Shown: positions 39,847 to 49,695, numbered from the stretch's first letter. The stretch: 64,000 nucleotides of DNA from Calditrichales bacterium MX18-03 (GCA_021083345.1 JAJGRE010000001.1:186001-250000), one strand, 5' to 3'. The notes: generated by a model not told the origin, from the letters alone. Numbers and translations are program-made.

Positions 39847-41298
39847 TCAGATATTGACCCGCTTCCAGAAGGACGGCATGGCCAGCAGAAGGATCGGGTA
39901 TATTTCCAGTCGCCCGATGATCATGCAAAGCGACAATACCAGCTTGCTGAAATCAGATAAGGTAGAGTAGTTGCCCACCGCACCTACAATGCCGAAGCCC
40001 GGTCCTATATTGCCCAAGCAGGCCGCAACGGACGCAATATTGGTAGCCCAGTCCAGGTTATCCAGGGAAACTGCAAGCACAGCCATTATGAAAATGGTGA
40101 TATACATAAAGAAAAACCCCAGAACCTCGGTCAAGGTCCTCTCATCCAGCGCTTTCTTCCCAAATCTGACAGAATAGACCGCTTTAGGATGAATAATCTG
40201 CAGAAGCTCACGCCTCATGATTTTTATGAGCAGCAGGATCCTTACATTTTTTATGGCACCGCCGGTTGATCCTGCACAACCGCCGACAAACATTAGAATA
40301 AACAAGATGATCTTGCTGAACATCGGCCATTGCTCAAAGTCCGTTGTAACAAACCCCGTGGTGCTTATGATGGATACTACTTGGAAGGACGCATGTCTCA
40401 AGGCTTCCAGCATGGAGGCAAAAACAGAGCCGTATATATTCATTGTAACCATTACAATGGAGAGGATGACAACCCACAGATAGAACCGGAACTCCTCATC
40501 CTTGAACAAAACACTAAAGCTTCCCTTGGTCATTTGATAATACAGCGAAAAATTTGCACCACTGATGAACATGAATACGGTGATGACGACCTCTAAAAAG
40601 AGGTTGTTATAGGCGCCCACACTCATGTTCATGTTGGAAAAGCCTCCGGTACCGACAGTCCCGAAAGTATGGATAAAGGCATCATACAAGGGCATACCGC
40701 CAAAAAGCAGCAGTACAACCTCTACTGCCGTGATGACTAGATAAATCTTATACAGGATTTTGGCTGTTTCTCCCACTCTGGGCACCAGTTTTCCCGGATT
40801 GAGTCCCGGGCTTTCCGCTTTCATCATCTGAACAGCACCTGCACCTACAGAGGGCAATATCGCCAGCGTCAGCACTATGACTCCCATCCCACCCACCCAA
40901 TGGGTGAAGCTCCTCCAAAACAAGATCCCTTTTGGAAGCCCTTCAATCTGTGTCAGGATGCTTGCGCCGGTGGTGGTGAAGCCGGAGCTTGTCTCAAAAA
41001 AGCAGTCTATGAAAGAAGGTATGGCACCACTGATGTAAAACGGCAGTGCACCGAATAACGACATGATGATCCAGCTTAAAGCGACAATGGCGAAGCCATC
41101 CCTGGCGTAGATGTTCTTGTTTCTAAGCTTGATGAAAACCAGCGGTACGGCTATAGCCAGAATCATGACAATGCTGTAGAAAAAAGCCTTGGCATCGTGG
41201 CCATTATAGAGCAGCGCCACGATAAGTGACGGCAGCATAAACAGCGCTTCACATATTAATAATATCCCCAAGACTCTTAATACCATTCTGAAGTTCAC
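39847..41298 (-). CDS. trkH: Trk/Ktr potassium uptake membrane subunit
   Basis: A 483-residue TrkH/KtrB-type channel with four M1-P-M2 repeats, seen as the selectivity-filter segments SSGFTTTGASI, GTGGFSNMNMS, STTGFVTTDFEQW and CLGNIGPGFGIVG. It imports K+ (often Na+- or H+-coupled). I place the start at GTG 41298 because AGGAGG lies eight bases upstream, inside the end of trkA; the open frame extends to 41331. The 50-base overlap means translation coupling with the gating subunit trkA. Confidence 0.94.
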   Translation of the reverse strand: MNFRMVLRVLGILLICEALFMLPSLIVALLYNGHDAKAFFYSIVMILAIAVPLVFIKLRNKNIYARDGFAIVALSWIIMSLFGALPFYISGAIPSFIDCFFETSSGFTTTGASILTQIEGLPKGILFWRSFTHWVGGMGVIVLTLAILPSVGAGAVQMMKAESPGLNPGKLVPRVGETAKILYKIYLVITAVEVVLLLFGGMPLYDAFIHTFGTVGTGGFSNMNMSVGAYNNLFLEVVITVFMFISGANFSLYYQMTKGSFSVLFKDEEFRFYLWVVILSIVMVTMNIYGSVFASMLEALRHASFQVVSIISTTGFVTTDFEQWPMFSKIILFILMFVGGCAGSTGGAIKNVRILLLIKIMRRELLQIIHPKAVYSVRFGKKALDERTLTEVLGFFFMYITIFIMAVLAVSLDNLDWATNIASVAACLGNIGPGFGIVGAVGNYSTLSDFSKLVLSLCMIIGRLEIYPILLLAMPSFWKRVNI

Positions 41299-42655
41299 TC
41301 TGTATTCCTCCTGCAGCAGCTGCCGCGACATCGTTCAAATGCGTAATCTTCAGGTTCTTTGAAATAACGATGACCCGGTCCCCTTCTTTGATGACGTCAT
41401 TTCCGTGGGGTATGACAATTTCATTTTTCCTAACGATGGTTGCAATGATGATATTATGCGGTAAACCAAGCTTCTTGATCTTTATGTTAAGCAGCTTGCA
41501 TGTACTGTCAGCTATATATTCCGTCATCTCAGCCTGTCCTTCTATGATCCGGTACAATGACTCCACATGATTACCCCGTACATATTTAAGAATCTGATTG
41601 GTGGTAATCAGCTTGGGGCTTATCACACTATCTATGCCCAGGTTTTTAATGATGTTGATATAGTTGACGCGGCTGACTTTTGCAATAACCTTCTTGACCT
41701 CATTCTGCTTGGCCAGCAGGGCTGACATCAGGTTCTCCTCATCCATCCCTGTCATGGCTATGAAGCCGTCCATGTCACTGATATTCTCTGACTTCAGAAG
41801 CTCCTCATCGGTCCCGTCCCCGTGTATGATCAGTGCCTCCGGTATTTGTTCCGAAAGCTGCAGGCATTTGTCTTTGTCGATCTCAATGATTTTTATCTTC
41901 ATGTCCATTTCAGCAAGTATCTTGGCTAAGTAGACAGCGATTCTTCCCCCGCCGACAATCAAGACATTCTTTATTTTCAAAGGACATTTTCCAACCAGCT
42001 TACAAAAACTATATATGTTGGAAGGTTTTCCGATAATACAGATGCTGTCGTTTTCCTTAAGGACAAAATCGCCTCTTGGAACAAAAACCTCATTATCCCG
42101 GACAACGACGCCGATCAAAATGGATGATGTCAGCCTTCCGGGAATATCTCTCAGCATTGTGCCAACGATAGGCATGTCCTCTGTCACTTTTATTTCTACC
42201 ATCGTTACTCTGCCTTTGGCAAAGCTCTCAACATTGATAGCGGTAGAAAAATTCAGTACATTGGCAATTTCTTCAGCAGCTGCTTGTTCCGGATTGATGA
42301 TCAAATCAAGATCCAGCTCTTCCTTCAGCAATGAGAGCTCATGGGCGTATTCAGGATCCCTGATCCTGGCAATGGTATGCTTAACTCCGAGTTTCTTTGC
42401 TGTCAGACAGCAGACCATGTTCACCTCATCGCTGCTGGTTACCGCAATTAACAAGTCTGTCATTCCGATGCCTGCTTCTATCAGGATGTTCGCACTGGCA
42501 CCGTTTCCTTTGATGCTGAGTATCTCAAGGCTTTCATCCGCTTTACTCAGTGCATTGAAATTCTTGTCGATAATCGTAACATGATGCTTGCCTTTGGAAA
42601 GGTGTTCAGCCAGACTGTAGCCCACCTTGCCCGCGCCGATTATAATAATTTTCAT
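41249..42655 (-). CDS. trkA: Trk potassium uptake regulatory subunit TrkA
   Basis: A 468-residue cytoplasmic gating ring subunit with two RCK units in tandem. Each unit has a Rossmann NAD-binding domain (IIIGAGKVGYSLAEHL and VLIVGGGRIAVYLAKIL) and an RCK-C ligand domain (about 140-220 and 375-450). This doubled arrangement is that of TrkA rather than the single-unit KtrA. Overlaps the start of trkH. A terminator and 180 bp separate it from the upstream response regulator gene. In Firmicutes RCK-C domains can bind c-di-AMP, but no ydaO riboswitch is seen here. Confidence 0.94.
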   Translation of the reverse strand: MKIIIIGAGKVGYSLAEHLSKGKHHVTIIDKNFNALSKADESLEILSIKGNGASANILIEAGIGMTDLLIAVTSSDEVNMVCCLTAKKLGVKHTIARIRDPEYAHELSLLKEELDLDLIINPEQAAAEEIANVLNFSTAINVESFAKGRVTMVEIKVTEDMPIVGTMLRDIPGRLTSSILIGVVVRDNEVFVPRGDFVLKENDSICIIGKPSNIYSFCKLVGKCPLKIKNVLIVGGGRIAVYLAKILAEMDMKIKIIEIDKDKCLQLSEQIPEALIIHGDGTDEELLKSENISDMDGFIAMTGMDEENLMSALLAKQNEVKKVIAKVSRVNYINIIKNLGIDSVISPKLITTNQILKYVRGNHVESLYRIIEGQAEMTEYIADSTCKLLNIKIKKLGLPHNIIIATIVRKNEIVIPHGNDVIKEGDRVIVISKNLKITHLNDVAAAAAGGIQSELQNGIKSLGDIINM

Positions 42656-42773
42656 TATGTGGCCCCCAATTAATCAACCTGATTGCTCTAATTAATATTA
42701 AATATATCTCTATTTTACTTTAAACACATAGCACTATGCAATAGAGACTCTTTAGCTCAGTAATCACTAATGT

Positions 42774-42798
42774 AAAAAACAGCATATGCAATATGCTG
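42774..42798 (-). terminator. Terminator after the response regulator gene
   Basis: CAGCATAT (42780-42787) pairs with ATATGCTG (42791-42798) around a three-base loop. The A6 run to its left gives U6 on the minus strand. Confidence 0.8.
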
Positions 42799-42834
42799 CC
42801 TGGTTGAAACGCAGTTGTTGAAACTATCTGTTAT

Positions 42835-43407
42835 TCAGATATCCGAAAACTGTCTGGCGGTATTAAAAAACTTTTCGGCCTTCTTAATATCCCCTTTTTT
42901 CTCCAATACTTTTCCCATCAGATAATAAATCTCAGCATTATCCGGCTGACGGCCCAGCTCCTGCTTCAGCAGGTCATAAGCGTCCTCAAGCTTATCGCCA
43001 TCAACCAGCTTCTTCGCTGCAGCAACGGGATCGTCTGTGCTGAGCTGAATGCTTTCTTTCAGCTCTTTTATAACTGAGCGCACTTTATCTGCAGTAAAGG
43101 GTTTCTGTAGGTATTGTACAGCCCCCAGCTTTGTACATTCCACCGCATTTTTTACGGTGGCAAAGGCCGTCATGATGATAACCGGGACATGGATGCCCAC
43201 AGCTCTTGCTTTCCGCAGCACTTCCGTTCCGCTCATTTCAGGCAGCTTAATATCCAGAAAAACCAGGTCAAACGACTCCGCATGGAGCATTTCCAATGCC
43301 ATCTTGCCATCGTACGCTACACCCACCTGATAGCCTTCCAGTTCGAGGCAGGCTGTCAAAAGCGACCTTATATTCTTTGTATCATCTACTACCAATACCT
43401 TTTTCAT
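42835..43407 (-). CDS. Response regulator with TPR-type C terminus
   Basis: A 190-residue protein. Receiver domain (1-120) with the acidic pocket VVDDTKN, phospho-acceptor Asp in FLDIKLPEMSG, the Thr in MTAFA and Lys in LQKPF. The remaining 70 residues form a tetratricopeptide-like pair of helices (LEDAYDLLKQELGRQPDNAEIYYLMGKV) and not a DNA-binding domain. It therefore probably acts by protein contact. It overlaps the histidine kinase gene by four bases. Confidence 0.9.
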   Translation of the reverse strand: MKKVLVVDDTKNIRSLLTACLELEGYQVGVAYDGKMALEMLHAESFDLVFLDIKLPEMSGTEVLRKARAVGIHVPVIIMTAFATVKNAVECTKLGAVQYLQKPFTADKVRSVIKELKESIQLSTDDPVAAAKKLVDGDKLEDAYDLLKQELGRQPDNAEIYYLMGKVLEKKGDIKKAEKFFNTARQFSDI

Positions 43408-45254
43408 GACTGCACCTCCGAATGACTAAGCGGCAGCGTAAAGGTAAAGCTGCTGCCTTCCCCTACCATGCTTTCACACCAGATTTCCCCGCCGTTGGCT
43501 TCAATGATCTCTTTCACAATGGCCAGGCCCAGCCCCGTGCCATTATCATCATTATCTGCATGTTCGATACGAACAAACTTCTCAAAAATTTTTTCACAGT
43601 ATGCTTCCGGGATCCCGATTCCCGTATCCGAAACCGATACACACATCTTGCCGTATGTCACCTCTGCCGTAATGCTGATTCTGCCGTTTCTATCAGTATA
43701 TTTCAAGGCATTGGACAGCAGATTGTTCAACACCCAAACCGTTTTCTCATAGTCCGCATTCACCATCGGCAAACATTCATTCTCCTCAAACGCCAGCCTG
43801 ATGCCTTTTCTTTCCGAATGCTCTGCAAAAAGCCGGATGGACTCTTTAATGATACTGTTGATGGAGCAGGCTTCTACCTTGAATACGGCCCCACCCGACT
43901 CAAGCTTTGATAGCTGCAGCAGGTTGTTTACCAATGCCGTCAGTCCGTTGATATCCTCTCCGATGGTTTCCAGAAGCTTTTTCTGTTTATCGTTGATGGT
44001 ACCGATGTTTTCATCCATCAAAAGACTTGTACCCATCATAATGGAGGTCAGCGGCGTCTTGAATTCATGTGAAATGGTGGATATGAAATCTGCTTTGATC
44101 CGCTCCATCTCCTTCAATGCCGTAACATTCTGGAATAGGACCACAAAGCCGTTGACTGCCGCTTCCATATCCTTGACAGGTGTAACGATTATATTGAAGT
44201 AATACGATCTGTCCCGTTTTGGGATGTTGATGATGGCCTGGGTATTTTCCTTTTCAGAATCACGCATCAAGCCGGTAATCAAGCTGAAGAGCTCTCCATT
44301 TCGGATGGTTTCCAGGAAATGCTTGTGCACTGCCTGCGTTTCCTGAACTTCGAAAAAGCTTTCGCAGGCATTGTTCAGTAGAACGATCCTGTATTCCTTA
44401 TCCAAGAGTATCAAAGGCTCTGAGATATTCTTGACAATCACAGTGGATTTTATCTTTTCTGCCATCAGTTCACCCAAAGTACTATGCTCATATTGCTGCA
44501 GTCTTTTGGTCATGCTATTGAACTCGTTTGCCAGCTCACCGATCTCATCCTTGGTGGTGATAGATGCATATTGATTCAGTTCCCCTGCCTTTACAAGACG
44601 GATTGCAGTCTTTAATTCATAAATAGGTTTCAGCAGCCGGTTGGTGAGATAGATGGCAACAATAAGTCCTGCCAAAGAAGCCAAAATGAATAGAATCAGA
44701 ATAATATTCAGTGAGTTCAGCGCACTTTGCGTAACAACCCGCTTGCTGCTGAACATAGCCTTTTCATTGATTTCTATCAAAGCCTTGATTTCATGCCTCA
44801 ATTGCTCAGACAGCGGCCGCATCCTGGTGCTGAAATAAGATAGTGCTTTGTCGTGCCCTTCTGAGCTTGCTACCTCCTGCAATTCTAAAAACGACTTGGT
44901 GTATTCGTTGTAAGACTTCTCAATTACCTTTACTTTTTCTCTTTCACCCGCTTCAGTAATATTGTCGGATTCAACTTTAAACCATTGACCGAAACGCCTG
45001 GTGTTTTCCGAAAATGCATCTACTCCGCTTTGCTTATCGATATTTATATAAGTTAGAACTGCGTTGTCCTGCCTCTCGACAACCTCCAGCATCCGGTTCA
45101 GCGCACTGATGCTTTGATAATTATCGATCATAAGGCCGTCGATTCCCTTACTGAGACGATAGATGTTCAGTACGGAAATACTGCCTACCAAAATGATCAA
45201 CACCACCAGGTAGATGCAAATTCCGGTAATCTTGCCCTTAAGGGTCTGAAACAT
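43404..45254 (-). CDS. Membrane sensor histidine kinase (HAMP-PAS-HisKA-HATPase)
   Basis: A 616-residue kinase. Two membrane segments (about 10-30 and 180-203) enclose a roughly 150-residue external helical sensor. A HAMP domain follows (RLLKPIYELKTAIRLV), a PAS domain (about 270-370), the phospho-acceptor His in ISHEFKTPLTSIM, and the ATPase boxes NNLLSNALKYTD (N), VSDTGIGIP (G1) and GTGLGLAIVKEI (G2). Overlaps its cognate response regulator in ATGA. The signal cannot be deduced; trkA/trkH downstream are separated by a terminator. Confidence 0.93.
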   Translation of the reverse strand: MFQTLKGKITGICIYLVVLIILVGSISVLNIYRLSKGIDGLMIDNYQSISALNRMLEVVERQDNAVLTYINIDKQSGVDAFSENTRRFGQWFKVESDNITEAGEREKVKVIEKSYNEYTKSFLELQEVASSEGHDKALSYFSTRMRPLSEQLRHEIKALIEINEKAMFSSKRVVTQSALNSLNIILILFILASLAGLIVAIYLTNRLLKPIYELKTAIRLVKAGELNQYASITTKDEIGELANEFNSMTKRLQQYEHSTLGELMAEKIKSTVIVKNISEPLILLDKEYRIVLLNNACESFFEVQETQAVHKHFLETIRNGELFSLITGLMRDSEKENTQAIINIPKRDRSYYFNIIVTPVKDMEAAVNGFVVLFQNVTALKEMERIKADFISTISHEFKTPLTSIMMGTSLLMDENIGTINDKQKKLLETIGEDINGLTALVNNLLQLSKLESGGAVFKVEACSINSIIKESIRLFAEHSERKGIRLAFEENECLPMVNADYEKTVWVLNNLLSNALKYTDRNGRISITAEVTYGKMCVSVSDTGIGIPEAYCEKIFEKFVRIEHADNDDNGTGLGLAIVKEIIEANGGEIWCESMVGEGSSFTFTLPLSHSEVQS

Positions 45255-45506
45255 ATGCCCACCCTTTTCCCTTTCATCATCATAAATTCAGTATAAGAGT
45301 GTGTTTTTATACCGTCAAACCGCAATACCAATAAAAACCTATGAAAAAATGTGCTGTTCATATGGTATATGATGATAAATGATTTAAATCGCTATTTATG
45401 CATAAGATATAAATTAAACGGGTACTTTTTGAGTCTTTAATAATTTATTCAAAGCCATTATAATTTATAAATGTGATATACTGTATTGTGAAAGGAATAG
45501 ATATCC

Positions 45507-46211
45507 ATGTTGATACAACCCGTGGAATCTGGCAAAACCGCCTTGCTTGAGATACAAAAGCTTACAAAATACTTTGTATGTGAAGAAGCCGCCGGCTATA
45601 AAGGGGTATTGAACAAGCTGGTTGGAAAAAAGGAAGTCGGAATAGAAAACTTTTCTCTTAGCATCCATGCCGGACAGATTATCGGTATTACAGGTGAGCA
45701 TAAGTGCGGAAAATCAACCCTGCTTAAGATATTATGCGGTTTGATTCCCTTTAACTCCGGCACCATTATCTATAAGGGAAAAAAGATTGGTACGCCTGAG
45801 CTTTATGAGCTGGCACATTATGTAGCAAAAGAAAAGTTTACGACACCTGAATACAGCCTGACGCTGTTTGAATGTATACTGCGTTTTGTTGCAGAGGCAC
45901 AGGACAGTAGAACAGCAGCGGTTGACAAAGCAGAAGAACTGATTGAAGCGTATGGACTTGAACCGTACAAGTTTAAGGAAATGGCCAAAATCTCCATGGA
46001 GGCAAGGAACCGGGTTGCTATCGTCAGGGGATTGATCAGCAATAAGCCCATTCTTTGCTTTGACCAGCCTTACAGCTATATTGAAAGCCAATACATCCCC
46101 GTATTCAATAATCATCTGAAGGCGCTTGCCCAGTCGGGTCGGACCATTATTCTCACGACTACCGACAGTAAGGCACTGGAGGATGCCTGTACCCAGGTTA
46201 TTACGATGTAA
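45507..46211 (+). CDS. Orphan ABC-type ATPase with degenerate catalytic motifs
   Basis: A 234-residue ABC ATPase domain. Walker A is intact (GEHKCGKST). The signature motif LSGGQ is replaced by ISMEARNR, and Walker B reads ILCFDQP, with Gln in place of the catalytic Glu. The D-loop/H-loop end is TIILTTTDSKALED, with Thr/Asp where the H-loop His should be. It can probably bind ATP but hydrolyse it poorly. No permease gene is adjacent; the gene is monocistronic with a strong terminator. A regulatory or structural role, or pairing with a distant active ATPase, is inferred. Confidence 0.82.
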   Translation: MLIQPVESGKTALLEIQKLTKYFVCEEAAGYKGVLNKLVGKKEVGIENFSLSIHAGQIIGITGEHKCGKSTLLKILCGLIPFNSGTIIYKGKKIGTPELYELAHYVAKEKFTTPEYSLTLFECILRFVAEAQDSRTAAVDKAEELIEAYGLEPYKFKEMAKISMEARNRVAIVRGLISNKPILCFDQPYSYIESQYIPVFNNHLKALAQSGRTIILTTTDSKALEDACTQVITM

Positions 46212-46229
46212 ATTCATAGAATAAACGAT

Positions 46230-46262
46230 GGAGGACGCGATCAGACGCGCCCTCCTTTTTTT
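46230..46262 (+). terminator. Terminator after the orphan ABC gene
   Basis: GGAGG-ACGCG pairs with CGCG-CCTCC around ATCAGA, then T7. It may also act on the convergent gene. Confidence 0.85.
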
Positions 46263-46286
46263 ACCACCGTACTGTATATATTATGT

Positions 46287-47063
46287 TTATTTCTTTTTCC
46301 CGGCTGCTTCTCTGACGGCAGCCTGATGCTTGGGATCCACCTTGCTTGTCCCATGCGTCTTGCTGTTAAGAAAATGAACATCAATGACACCGCTCATGCC
46401 GTTGTTCTTGACCTTGTCCAGATTCGTACCCTTGCGGTATCCGCCGCTTCTGCTGCTGACCAGCGTATTGGCAGGCGCCTTGTCAATTCCGGCATGAGGC
46501 ATTGCTGCTATGGAGGCTGCTATCTTCCGACCGTTGACTTCAATCACCGCCGGCCTTCTGTCCCAGCTCCAATCGCCGCCCCAGATCTGCTTGATCTTCT
46601 TTGCATCTTCTGCTGTAGCCGCCTCACAATCCGCATGATTCCCGCCATATGTACGCACAAGCTTGAAGGTCTTGCCTGTTCTGACGTCCGTTACCTTGGC
46701 AGTTGACCCGATCTTGAAAATTTTCGATGCCCCTGTCCACCAATCCAGCAGCTCAACACCGCCGGCGTTTTTCTTTGCTGCGATGCCTGTTGAATTGCCG
46801 AAAAGCGCCTTCATCGTTGCTACACCGGCAATGCCGTCCGGCTTCAGGTTATTCTTTTCCTGGAACTTCTTTACCGCAGCTTCAGTCAAACTACCAAAAT
46901 GACCTGTTGCAGCTCCTGTAAAATAGCCCTTTTGTTTCAGCTGGTTCTGAAGCTTCACCACTTCAGCACCGCTGCTGCCTTCCTTCAGCGCATCTGCAAA
47001 AGCCGCTGTGCTGAAAGCAAAGCAAAACAACAGCACCCAAACGAAAAGCCTGTTTGTATTCAA
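46287..47063 (-). CDS. Secreted peptidoglycan-binding protein under c-di-AMP control
   Basis: A 258-residue exported protein: signal peptide (about 1-24, LFVWVLLFCFAFSTAAFA), a PG_binding_1 domain (GSSGAEVVKLQNQLKQKGY ... DGIAGVATMKALFG) and a C-terminal domain of about 170 residues with HADCEAATAEDAKKIKQIW and HFLNSKTHGTSKVDP, seen in other clostridial wall proteins. I choose TTG 47063 as start, with AGGAG seven bases upstream, because it gives a proper signal peptide; GTG 47081 overlaps the Shine-Dalgarno. A ydaO riboswitch sits directly upstream. Cell-wall remodelling or osmotic adaptation is the likely role. Confidence 0.88.
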   Translation of the reverse strand: MNTNRLFVWVLLFCFAFSTAAFADALKEGSSGAEVVKLQNQLKQKGYFTGAATGHFGSLTEAAVKKFQEKNNLKPDGIAGVATMKALFGNSTGIAAKKNAGGVELLDWWTGASKIFKIGSTAKVTDVRTGKTFKLVRTYGGNHADCEAATAEDAKKIKQIWGGDWSWDRRPAVIEVNGRKIAASIAAMPHAGIDKAPANTLVSSRSGGYRKGTNLDKVKNNGMSGVIDVHFLNSKTHGTSKVDPKHQAAVREAAGKKK

Positions 47064-47080
47064 TATTACGCTCCTCTCCA

Positions 47081-47195
47081 CAGCTTACGAGGTTAGTTGC
47101 CGGATTCGGGCAGAGAGTTCGCCCTGGGTCTTTCGACCGTTCACCCCAATGTATGTCCCCCGCTCCCCTTAGGGATTCAGCTTACCACCTGCGCC
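47081..47195 (-). ncRNA. c-di-AMP riboswitch (ydaO/yuaA type)
   Basis: On the minus strand the conserved blocks GGGGTGAACGG, CTCTCTGCCCGAATCCGGC and CTAACCTCGTAAGC occur in the right order, preceded by AGCTGAATCCCTAAGGGGAG. They are characteristic of the ydaO-yuaA RNA. The aptamer ends within 20 bases of the start codon and no terminator follows, so control is probably at translation. Its partner gene encodes a wall protein, the classic target class. Confidence 0.93.
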
Positions 47196-47331
47196 TTCAA
47201 AGTATTGCTTGAAGTCACAGTCCGATACAGTTCATGCATTTTTTTACAATACGGCTTGTCTCAATTTTATACAATCCTTGTCCATAAATCAATGGTACAG
47301 GCTTCCAATCGTTTAAAATAGGACTTTCCGC

Positions 47332-49695
47332 TTATATATCCCGGACCTGCAGCACCCGCATTGCATTCAGGACTGCGACCAAAGCCACGCCCACATCGGC
47401 AAAAACTGCTTCCCACATGGTAGCTATTCCGCCTGCTCCCAGTATCAGTACGATCAGTTTCACGCCAAAGGCAAAAAGGATATTCTGCCAGACGATACTT
47501 CTAGTCTGCTTGGCTATCCTGATGGAAGCGGCTATCTTGGAGGGCTCATCGGTCATGATAACGATATCCGCCGCCTCAATAGCAGCGTCCGAGCCCAAGC
47601 CGCCCATGGCAATCCCGATATCCGCCCTGGCCAGCACCGGCGCGTCGTTAATCCCATCACCGACAAAAACCAGCTTTCCTTTTGTCTTTTCTTTTTCCAG
47701 TTGTTCCAACCGCTCGACCTTCTGATGGGGAAGCAGATCGGTGAACACACCGTCGAGACCCAGCTTGCGGGCAACCGCTTCTCCTACCGCACGGGTATCT
47801 CCCGTAAGCATCACAGTTCTCCTGACGCCCATTTGCTTCAGTTCCTTAATTGCCTGATGCGCGTCCTGCTTAATCTCATCCGATATGACTATACAGCCTG
47901 CATAGGCCTTGTCAACCGCAATGTGCACAACAGTACCCAACTGATTATCGCTGGAAAAAGCAACGCCCTCTCTGTCCATCAGTTTGCCATTACCTGCCAA
48001 AATCTCTTTCCCATTGACCCTTACCTGTGTGCCGTAGCCGGAAATCTCCTGATATTCACTGATCTCATTACGGTCGGCTGCCTTTCCATAAGCCTTCAGA
48101 ATGGAGACAGCTATGGGATGATTGGAATAGCTTTCGCCCAGAGCTGCGTATTCCAATAGCGCCTCCTGGCTGATGCCCGCTGTTGGTATGATTTCCGTTA
48201 CATTGAACACGCCCTTTGTCAGAGTGCCGGTTTTGTCAAACACCACTGTATCCACACTGTTCAAAGCTTCCAGGTAATTACTGCCTTTGATCAGTATACC
48301 GTTCCGTGAAGCACCGCCTATACCACCGAAGAAGCTTAACGGAATGGAAATAACCAGCGCACAAGGGCAGGATACCACGAGGAATATCAAAGCCCGATAT
48401 ATCCACTTGCTGAAGGATTCACCAGGTATCATAAGCGGCGGCAGCACAGCAAGTGCCATAGCAATAAAAACAACGGCCGGTGTATAATAACGTGCGAATT
48501 TGGTAATGAAGTTTTCTGTAGGCGCTTTCTTGCCAGCGGCATTCTGCACCAGATCCAGGATCTTGGAAACAGTGGACTCTCCAAATTCCCTGGTCACCTG
48601 CACAGTCAAAACGCCGTTCGTATTGATAGAGCCGGCCAGAACAGCATCACCGGCTTCCACTTCCCGGGGCAGAGATTCTCCGGTCAGTGCGGAAGTATCC
48701 AGCATAGAGCTTCCGTCGGTCACGATGCCGTCCAGCGGTATCTTTTCCCCGGGCCTGACCAGGATGTAATCATCCACACGGACAGCCTCCGGCGATACCC
48801 GCTCTGTATTTTCTCCCAGCTTCAAATTGGCGAAATCAGGCCGGATGTCCATCAGCGCACGGATAGACCTTCTCGAATGGTCCACCGCCTTGTCCTGAAA
48901 AAACTCTCCAATCTGATAAAACAGCATGACCGCTACCCCTTCCGGAAATTCGCCGATAGCAAATGCCCCGACGGTAGCGACGCTCATAAGGAAATTCTCA
49001 TCAAAAACCTCACCGTTTCTTATATTATTGATTGATTTGACCAGAACTTCTCCGCCGATCAGCAGGTAGGAGACCAGATAAAGGCCTAACTCCAGCCAGA
49101 AGTTCATGTTCAAGATACCTGCCAGCGCAAATATTGCAAGCCCCACCCCCAGGCGGATCCACTCAGCTTTGTCACCTGCTTCCGCCTCCTTATCCATGGT
49201 GTTTTCCGCCTTGTCATTTTTATTCTTTTCAGCTACGATTTTTACATCGGGTTCGATACGCCTGACAATGCCCTCAGCTTCCTGGAGAATTCTGCTTAAG
49301 TCCTCCATTTTGACCGGTTCAATGATCAATTTCTTATTGACAAAATCGACGGTTGCTGCAGCAACACCGGTCAAATTCTTCACTTCATGCTCGATTTTTG
49401 CTGCACAGTTTGCGCAGCCCAGTCCCATCAAGAGAAATACTTTTTTTTCGTGTTTTGATATCACTTTTTCAGTGATGATAACATGAGGCTCCAATCGGTT
49501 AATGATTTCCCTTGCCTGTAGCAGAACGTTGTCCAGCCTTTCATGGTCCTCTACTTCGATAGCGAGGGTCTTAGTGGTAAAATTCATTGAGACAGCAAGC
49601 ACCCCGTTCAGTTTTCCTATCCTGTCCTCAATTTTTGACGCACAATTGGCACAATCCAGGCCCTCCAGTAAAAATTCCTTTTTTACTCTTTTCAT
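47332..49695 (-). CDS. cadA: P1B-type heavy-metal ATPase (Cd/Zn/Pb exporter)
   Basis: A 787-residue P-type ATPase. Two heavy-metal-associated domains lie at the N terminus (GLDCANCASKIE and GLGCANCAAKIE). Membrane helices with the transport motif SCPCALVISIP, the phosphorylation site DKTGTLTKG, the hinge GDGINDAP and the P1B HP motif (SNHPIA) follow. CPC plus CadC-type regulator indicates Cd/Zn/Pb export rather than copper. Start ATG 49695 behind AGGGGGTG; the open frame to 49806 runs into cadC. 25 bases after cadC, one operon. Confidence 0.94.
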   Translation of the reverse strand: MKRVKKEFLLEGLDCANCASKIEDRIGKLNGVLAVSMNFTTKTLAIEVEDHERLDNVLLQAREIINRLEPHVIITEKVISKHEKKVFLLMGLGCANCAAKIEHEVKNLTGVAAATVDFVNKKLIIEPVKMEDLSRILQEAEGIVRRIEPDVKIVAEKNKNDKAENTMDKEAEAGDKAEWIRLGVGLAIFALAGILNMNFWLELGLYLVSYLLIGGEVLVKSINNIRNGEVFDENFLMSVATVGAFAIGEFPEGVAVMLFYQIGEFFQDKAVDHSRRSIRALMDIRPDFANLKLGENTERVSPEAVRVDDYILVRPGEKIPLDGIVTDGSSMLDTSALTGESLPREVEAGDAVLAGSINTNGVLTVQVTREFGESTVSKILDLVQNAAGKKAPTENFITKFARYYTPAVVFIAMALAVLPPLMIPGESFSKWIYRALIFLVVSCPCALVISIPLSFFGGIGGASRNGILIKGSNYLEALNSVDTVVFDKTGTLTKGVFNVTEIIPTAGISQEALLEYAALGESYSNHPIAVSILKAYGKAADRNEISEYQEISGYGTQVRVNGKEILAGNGKLMDREGVAFSSDNQLGTVVHIAVDKAYAGCIVISDEIKQDAHQAIKELKQMGVRRTVMLTGDTRAVGEAVARKLGLDGVFTDLLPHQKVERLEQLEKEKTKGKLVFVGDGINDAPVLARADIGIAMGGLGSDAAIEAADIVIMTDEPSKIAASIRIAKQTRSIVWQNILFAFGVKLIVLILGAGGIATMWEAVFADVGVALVAVLNAMRVLQVRDI

